A DNA stretch of 64,000 nt, taken from Bacteroidota bacterium (lineage in GTDB: Bacteria > Bacteroidota > Bacteroidia > Palsa-965). Each line of letters begins with the position of its first letter. Position 1 is the first letter of the stretch. Made by a program: the position numbers and the translations under genes. The stretch is from contig JADBYT010000002.1 of the NCBI GenBank assembly GCA_020402865.1, positions 1 through 64,000 on the forward strand, given 5' to 3'. Positions 8,245 to 17,200 of this stretch are shown piece after piece. Below the pieces are notes generated by a model, which did no database searches, was not told where the DNA came from, and saw only the letters and a list, made by a program, of their open reading frames with translations.

Positions 8245-11200
8245 ATGAAAAAATTCTTACTCCTGCTCTTGTTATGTGTGGCCGGATTTGCAACCCGTGT
8301 GAATGCGCAAACCGTAACAGTAACCTCTCCCAACGGCAGCGAAATATGGCCGGCCTGCGCTCAGCGTACCATTTCGTGGACTGCTACCGGCACATCGGGG
8401 TTTTACAATGTGGATTATTCTACAAACAACGGCGTAACATGGGCTTCAATAGCCACCTTTCTCAACGCCACCAGCTTAAACTGGACCGTACCCAACGTAC
8501 AGTCAACCACCTGCCTGATCCGTGTGTATGACAGTTACAACAACACGGTGGTTGACCAGAGCAACGCCGTATTTACCATTAATGCGGCCGTTCGTGTAAC
8601 TGCACCCAACGGTGGCGAAAGCTGGCAGGTGGGTAACCCCGCCACGCAGCAGATTACCTGGGTGGCCAGCGGAACCAGCTCGTTTGTAACCATTGAGTAT
8701 TCCATTGATGCCGGTAACTCGTGGACCGTAATCAGCAATTCGGTTTCGGCCACCAGCGGCAGCTATACGTGGACAATTCCCAATACACCCAGTTCGCAGT
8801 GTCTGGTGCGTGTGCGCGATAACAATACGCCCTGCATGGCCGATGTGAGTGACAACCTCTTTACCATCGTGGCCCCCACGCCTCAAATTACCGTAACCAG
8901 CCCAAACACGGCTGTTACGTGGTACGTGGGTTATTCAAACACCATTCAATGGACAAGCCAGTATGTCACCAACCCGTTTGTCGCCATTGATTATTCAACT
9001 GACGGAGGAACAACATGGACGGTAATTACCACCTCCACCAACAACAGCGGCTCCTACAACTGGACCGTGCCCAACACCCCCAGCAGCCAGGCCCGTGTGC
9101 GTGTGAAGGATGCAGCGAACCCCTCAACCTTCGATATCAGCAACGTAAACTTTACCATTGCCGTGCCGGTGCCCACCATCAATATAAGCACACCCAACGG
9201 CGGTGAAACATGGAGCACCTGTCTCAGCTACAACATTAACTGGACCAACACATTTGTTACCGGCAACTACAACATTGAATACTCGCTCAACAACGGCGGA
9301 AGCTGGTCAACCATAGTAAACAACGTATCCGGGTCTGGCTATATCTGGCAGGTGCCCAATACCATTGCCACCAGTTCGCAGTGCCTGATCCGCGTATCAT
9401 CGGCCAGCAACCCTTCGGTATTTGATGTGAGCAATGCCACCTTTACCATTAATCAGGTGCAGTATGTGGCCATTACATCGCCCAACGGCGGAGAAAGCTG
9501 GCAGATTGGAAACCCCGCCACCCGCGCCATTACCTGGGCATGGTCTGGCACCACGAACACGTTCCGCATTGAATATTCGACAGATAACGGGGCTACATGG
9601 AATATAATTATGTCGTCGGTAACGGTATCAAGCAGTCCGGCAAGCTTTACATGGACACTGCCCAACACGCCTGCCGCATTGTGTCTGGTGCGGGTGAGTG
9701 ATGCCAACAACCTCTGCCGTTCAGACGTGAGCGACAATCCGTTTTCGCTGCTTGCACCTACGCCGGTAATTACCGTTACCAATCCAAACACAGCTACCAC
9801 GTTCTTTGTGGGAAGTTCATACAGCATTACCTGGACCAGCCAGTATGTAACTAACCCGTTTGTGGGAATTGATTATTCGACCGACAACGGAACTACCTGG
9901 AGTGTAGTCACCTCCTCCACCAACAACAATGGTTCGTTTACCTGGACCGTACCCAACACACCCAGCACACAATGTCTGGTACGTGTGAAAGATGCAGCCA
10001 ACCCCACCACCATTTTTGATGTAAGCAATGTGAATTTCACCATTGCCGTGCCGGTATCGGTAATTACTGTAACCTCGCCAAACGGAGGTGAAACCTGGAA
10101 CAGTTGCTCCAATTACAATATCTCGTGGACATCAAGCAACGTAACCGGCAACTTCCGTTTGGAATATTCGGCCGATGGTGGTTCAACGTGGACATTGATT
10201 ACCACTGTGTCAGCAAGCCCTTTCAGCTGGCAGGTACCCAACAATATTCCAACCAGCACGCAATGCCTTATCCGCGTATCGTCTGTAAGCAATCCAGCCA
10301 TTACAGACATCAGCAACGCAAGTTTCACAATCAACCAGATCCAGTTTATTGCCATTACATCGCCCAATGGCGGTGAGGTTTGGCAGGTGGGGAACCCCGC
10401 TACACGCACCATTTCGTGGGCCTACAGCGGAACCACTACACTTTTTACACTCGATTACTCGACTGACAACGGGGTAACATGGAACAGTATTACCACTGCC
10501 ACGTTCTCCAGCAGCCCGGCCAACTATACCTGGACGATCCCCAACGCACCCAGTACACAGTGTCTGGTGCGGGTGCGCGATGCCAACAACACCTGCCGCG
10601 CCGATCAGAGCGATGCAATCTTCACCATTCAGCCGCCTACGCCTACTATTACGGTTACCTCGCCCAACACGGCCGTAACATGGTTTATCGGGCAGAATTA
10701 CTCCATAAGCTGGAGCAGTCAGTTTGTAACAGATCCGTTTGTAGCCATCGATTATTCAATCGACAGCGGGGCAACGTGGATAAATATTATTTCGGCGGTG
10801 AATATTGGTGCAGGTTCTTATTCGTGGACTGTACCCAACACACCCAGCACGGCAGCTTATGTACGGGTAAGAAGCACTGCTAACCCGACTACTATTTTTG
10901 ATGTTAGTAATATCGACTTCACGATTGCCACACCGGTTCCCTCAATTACACTTCTTTCACCAAACGGTGGCGAGTCGTGGAACAGTTGTGTCAATTACAG
11001 TATAAGCTGGACCAGTCAGTTTGTAACGGGTAATTTCCGTCTCGAATATTCGGACGATAACGGTTCTTCGTGGAACACGATTACTACAGTATCATCGGGC
11101 CCGTTTAGCTGGCAGGTACCTAACAATATTCCTACCAGCACGCAGTGTCTTATTCGTGTTGTATCGGTAAACAACCCTGCTGTGCTGGATGCCAGCAATG

Positions 11201-14200
11201 CAGTATTTACCATTAACCAGATTCCCTATATAGCACTCAACTCACCCAATGGCGGCGAAGTGTGGCAGGTGGGCAATCCCAACTCACAGGTTATTACCTG
11301 GGCTTACAGCGGAACAACTACGCTGTTTACAATTGACTATTCAACAGATAACGGTGTTACGTGGAGTACAATCATTACCACCAACTTCAATACAAGTCCG
11401 GCCAGCTACACCTGGACTATTCCAAACACACCAAGCACACAGTGTCTGGTGCGTGTGCGCGATGCCAACGCCACCTGCCGTGCCGATCAGAGCAACAACG
11501 TATTTACCATACAGGCTCCCACGCCAACCATTACGGTTACATCGCCCAATACGGCGGTAACTTGGTATGTGGGGCAAACCTATTCTATTTCATGGAGCAG
11601 CCAGTTTGTAACCGATCCGTTTGTGTCGGTTGAGTATTCGACAGACAATGGCTCTACATGGGCCACCATTGTATCAAGTGTAAATACTTCTACAGGCAGC
11701 TGGAGCTGGACTGTGCCCAACACGCCCAGCACCACTGCGCTTGTACGTGTGCGAAGCACAATCAATCCGACAACCATTTTTGATGTAAGCAACGTTACAT
11801 TTACCATAGCGCCGCCAATATCTACCATTACACTCACCTCGCCAAACGGTGGCGAAAACTGGAATACTTGTGTGAACTATGGTATTTCATGGACAAGCCA
11901 GTTTGTAACAGGTAACTTCCGCATCGACTATTCTACCGATAACGGGTTGACATGGACAACCATAGTAACCGTAACAGGCAGCCCCTACACGTGGCAGCCA
12001 CCCGGAACAATAGCTACCAGTTCGCAATGCCTTGTTCGTGTGGTATCGGTTAGCAATCCGGCTGTGCTTGATGTAAGCAATGCGGTGTTTACGATTAACC
12101 AGGTACCTTATGTGGCCATCACGTCGCCTAACGGTGGCGAAAACTGGCAGGTGGGTAACCCCAACACGCAAACCATTACCTGGGCCTACAGCGGCACTAC
12201 TACGTTGTTTACCATTGACTATTCAACGGATAATGGTGTAACATGGTCAAGCATCATCACCACAACCTTCTCGTCGAGCCCGGCCAGCTACACCTGGACC
12301 ATTCCTAACACACCCAGCACACAATGTCTGGTGCGTGTGCGCGATGCCAATGCCACCTGCCGCGGCGACCAGAGCAATGCGGTATTTACCATACAACCGC
12401 CTACGCCTACCATTACGGTTACATCGCCAAACACTGCGGTAACGTGGTTTATCGGCCAGTCTTATTCCATCAACTGGTCATCGCTTTATGTAACCGATCC
12501 GTTTGTGTCAATTGATTATTCAACTGACAACGGCTCAACCTGGACAACACTTTTATCAAGCATTAATACCTCTACAGGAAGCTGGAGCTGGACCATTCCG
12601 AATACTCCAAGCACAACAGCACTTGTACGTGTAAAAAGCACTCTCAATCCGGCAACCATTTTTGATATAAGCAATGTAAACTTTACCATTGCTACGCCTG
12701 TGCCGGCCATTACACTTACAAGCCCTAACGGAGGTGAATTATGGAACAGTTGTGTGGCGTATAGTATTTCGTGGAGCAGCCAGTTTGTAACGGGTAATTT
12801 CAGGCTTGAGTATTCTGCCGATAACGGTGCCACCTGGACAACCATAACCACGGTTACGGCAAGTCCGTTTAGCTGGACAGTGCCCAACAACATTCCCACC
12901 AGTTCGCAATGTCTTGTACGTGTGGTATCGGTAAACAACCCCACGGTGCTGGATGCCAGCAACAATGTATTTACCATAAATCAGGTACCCTACATAGCCA
13001 TTACTTCGCCCAACGGCGGCGAAATATGGCAGGTGGGCAGTCCGGCCACACGCACTATTTCGTGGGCTTACAGCGGTACTACAACGTTGTTTAATATAGA
13101 ATATTCAACAGACAACGGCGCTTCGTGGACAAGCATTACTACTGCCAATTTCTCGACGAGCCCGGCCAACTTCACCTGGACAGTGCCCAACACACCCAGC
13201 GCGCAATGTCTGGTGCGTGTGCGCGATGCCAACGCCACCTGCCGCAGCGATGTGAGTGATGCGGTATTTACCATTCAGGCACCGGCGCCGGTAATTACGG
13301 TTACTTCGCCAAATACGAGTGTGCTTTGGGGTGTGGGCGGTGTATATGCCATTAACTGGACAAGCCAGTTTGTAACCTCGCCGTTTGTAGCCATTGACTA
13401 TTCAACCGATGGCGGGGCTACTTGGACAAACATTGTATCGGCCGTAAACACTACTGCCGGCACATACAACTGGACTGTGCCCAACACCCTGAGCAACCAG
13501 TGCCGTGTACGTGTGCGTGATAACACAAGCCCTGCAGTAAACGATATCAGCAACGTAAACTTCAGTATTGTACCTGCCATTACGGTTACCTCGCCAAACG
13601 GCGGTGAGAACTGGGGCGGATGTACGGTGTCGAGTGTAACGTGGACAGCCTACGGTACATCGGGCAGTTTCCGTATTGAGTATTCGCTTGATAACGGACA
13701 GAACTGGGTAACCGTAATTTCTTCGTTTGCTGCAAGCGGACCCAACTGCACCTATTCCTGGACCATTCCGCACGTAAACTCGGCAATTTGTCTGGTGCGT
13801 GTGAGTGATGCTGCTGTGCCTACCAAAATGGACATCAGCAACAACGTGTTTACCATGTTCCCGGCCATCATTGTTACCAACCCGTCGAACAACGTGGCGG
13901 TATTTGCCGGACAAACACTGAACATTGCATGGACATCAAACGGTGTTTCCAACTTCTACAATATTGATTACTCGATAAACGGCGGTTCAAGCTGGATTTC
14001 GATTGTGTTCAATACACTCATTACCACCAACACCTTTGCATGGACAGTGCCCGCCACACTTTCTACCAACTGTCTGGTACGCGTAACCGACAACCAGAAT
14101 ACCTGTAAGCAAGATATCAGCGACGGTACATTCGCCATTTCTTCGTCAACCGCCAACGTGGTAATTACAGCGCCCAACGGCGGCGAGAACTGGGTGGCGT

Positions 14201-17200
14201 GCAGCCAGCAAACCATACAGTGGAGTGCACAGGGCACATCAGGAGTATATAATATCGAGTATTCGGTAAACGGTGGCAGTTCGTGGCTGCCGGTAGCCAC
14301 CAGCTTCTCCTCGCCCGGTCCCAACTGCTCGTTTACCTGGACAGTGCCCAACAACTTATCCAGCAACTGCCTGATACGCGTGACTGATGCGGCAAACAAC
14401 ACCCGCACCGACCAGAGCAACGCCATATTTACAATTTCGGCCTTTGCTGTTTCGGCCACGGCTTCGTCGGCATCGGTTTGTGCCGGTGCTTCCACCACGC
14501 TTACAGCCACGGGAGCGGCCAGCTATACCTGGCAGCCGGGCAACCTGAGCGGCAACACTATTTCGGTTACACCCGGCGGTACCACAACTTATACGGTAAC
14601 GGGCACATCGGGCGCATGTTCGGCGGTGGCTACGGTAACGGTAACGGTGTTGCCTTTGCCCACGGTAACGGCTTCGGCTTCATCCACCACCATTTGCCAG
14701 TCGGGCTCGGTTACGCTTAATGCTACGGGCGCCACCAGCTACCTCTGGTCGCCGGGCGGAAGTCTGAACATTTCAAACATTCAGTCGCCCACGGCATCGC
14801 CCACAGCTACTACTACTTATACCGTAACCGGTACCAACAGCAATGGTTGCTCTAACACCGGCACAGTAACCGTAACAGTAATTGCCGCAGGATCAGTATC
14901 GCTTACGGCATCGCAAAACAACATTTGCCCGGGCACCAACGTAACGCTTACCGCATCGGGCGCAAGTACCTACAACTGGCAGCCGGGCAATACATCGGGA
15001 GCTACACTCAGCGTGGCGCCTACGGCTACTACCACCTACACGGTAACCGGCACATCGGGTTCGTGCTCAAGCTCATCAACCATTACCATCACAGTAACCA
15101 CTCCGCCGGCGGTGAGCGTTTCTGCATCAGCAGCAAACATTTGCTCGGGCAACAGCACTACGCTAACGGCCAGCGGCGCAGCCACCTATGCGTGGACACC
15201 CGGCAACCTCACCGGCGCATCAGTGAGTGTGAGTCCTGCTGTAACAACTACCTACACCGTAATCGGTTCAAACGGAAGCTGCAACGATACTGATTTTGTA
15301 ACCATCACTGTTGCTCCCTCGCCGGCTGTTTCGCTTAGCGGCAACACCACAGTTTGCGCGGGCAGCAGTACTACACTCACTGCTACGGGAGCTACCTCGT
15401 ATCTCTGGCAGCCGGGCAACCTCAGTGGCAGCAGTGTAACGGTAACACCGTTGGCCACCACTACCTACACCATTACCGGCACTACCGGAAGCTGCACAGC
15501 TACGCAAACAATTACAGTAACAGTTAATCCGCTGCCCGCAGTGGCCGCATCGGCATCGCAAACCATTTGCACGGGTGCTACCACTACTGTTTCGGCCACA
15601 GGCGCAGTAACCTACAACTGGATGCCCGGCAACCTCAGCGGCGCATCAGTTGCTGTTACACCGGCATCAACTACTACCTATACGGTTACCGGTACCGGCA
15701 GCAATGGTTGCACCGCCACATCAACCACCACAATTACCGTTATCAATCCGCCCACCGTTACAGTGAGTGGTAATACTACACTTTGCGCCGGCAGCACCAC
15801 TACGCTTACGGCCAACGGCGCGGTAACCTATACCTGGCAGCCGGGCAACTTAACCGGAGCCAGTGTAACAGTTACACCTTCATCAACCACTACCTACACC
15901 ATAACCGGCACCACCGGAAGCTGCAGCGCCACGCAAACAGTAACCGTAACCGTGAATGCGGCGCCTGTAGTTGCGGCTACTGCTTCGCAAACGGTGGCCT
16001 GCACGGGTTCGCCGGTAACGTTAACCGCTACCGGCGCGGCTACCTACACGTGGCAGCCCGGCAACCTGAGCGGCAGCAGTGTAAGTGTATCACCGGTTTC
16101 GGCTACTACTTATACTGTAACCGGTACAGCGGCCAGCGGCTGTGCGGCTACGGCTACTGTGGCGCTCAGTGTACAAACTACGCCTACCGTTTCGGTAACG
16201 GGCAATAGTGTAATCTGCAGCGGTGGATCAACCACATTAACGGCTACCGGTGCGGCAAGTTATGTGTGGCAGCCGGGCAACTTCCCCGGAAGTTCGGTAA
16301 CTGTATCGCCTGCATCGGCCACTACTTACACGGTAACCGGCAGTAACGGCATCTGTACATCCACACAAACCTTTGCCGTAACCATTGCGCCCACACCCAC
16401 GGTAACAGCCACCGCGTCACAAAGTACGGTGTGCAGCGGCAGTCCTGTAACACTTACGGCTAACGGCGCTGCTTCATATACCTGGATGCCCGGCAACTTA
16501 ACCGGCGCTTCGGTTAGTGTAACACCTGCAACCACTACAACATACACAGTAACTGGCGTAAACGGCAGCTGCTCGTCCACAGCTACGGTAGCTGTAACCG
16601 TGTCGCCTGCTTCGCCGGTAACGGTGAGCGGAGCAACCTCTGTTTGCGCCGGCAGCAGCACCACGCTCACCGCATCGGGTGCGGCAAGTTATGTGTGGAT
16701 GCCGGGTAACCTTACCACTGCATCGGTTACACTTACACCTTCATCAACCACTACCTACACGGTTACCGGCACTTCGGTGAACGGATGTACAGCCACACAA
16801 ACCGTGCTTGTAACCGTGCAGCCGATTCCGGTAGTTACGGCTACGGGGCCTGCGTCGGTGTGTGCGGGTTCGCCGGTTACGTTTACGGCTTCGGGTGCAA
16901 CTTCATACACCTGGCAGCCCGGCAACTTCCCCGGAAATACATTAACTGTAACACCACTTTCAAACAGCACCTACACCGTTACCGGTGTGAGCGCCGGATG
17001 CAGCAACACAGCCACAGTGGCTGTAACAGTTGCACCCACGCCCACAGTTACAGCCACCGCTTCGTCGTCGTCAGTTTGTCCGGGCGGAACAGTAACACTT
17101 ACTGCATCGGGTGCAAGTTCATACATCTGGATGCCGGGCAACCTCAGCGGAAGCAGTGTGGTGGTTACGCCTTCAGTTACTACCACATATACGGTAACGG

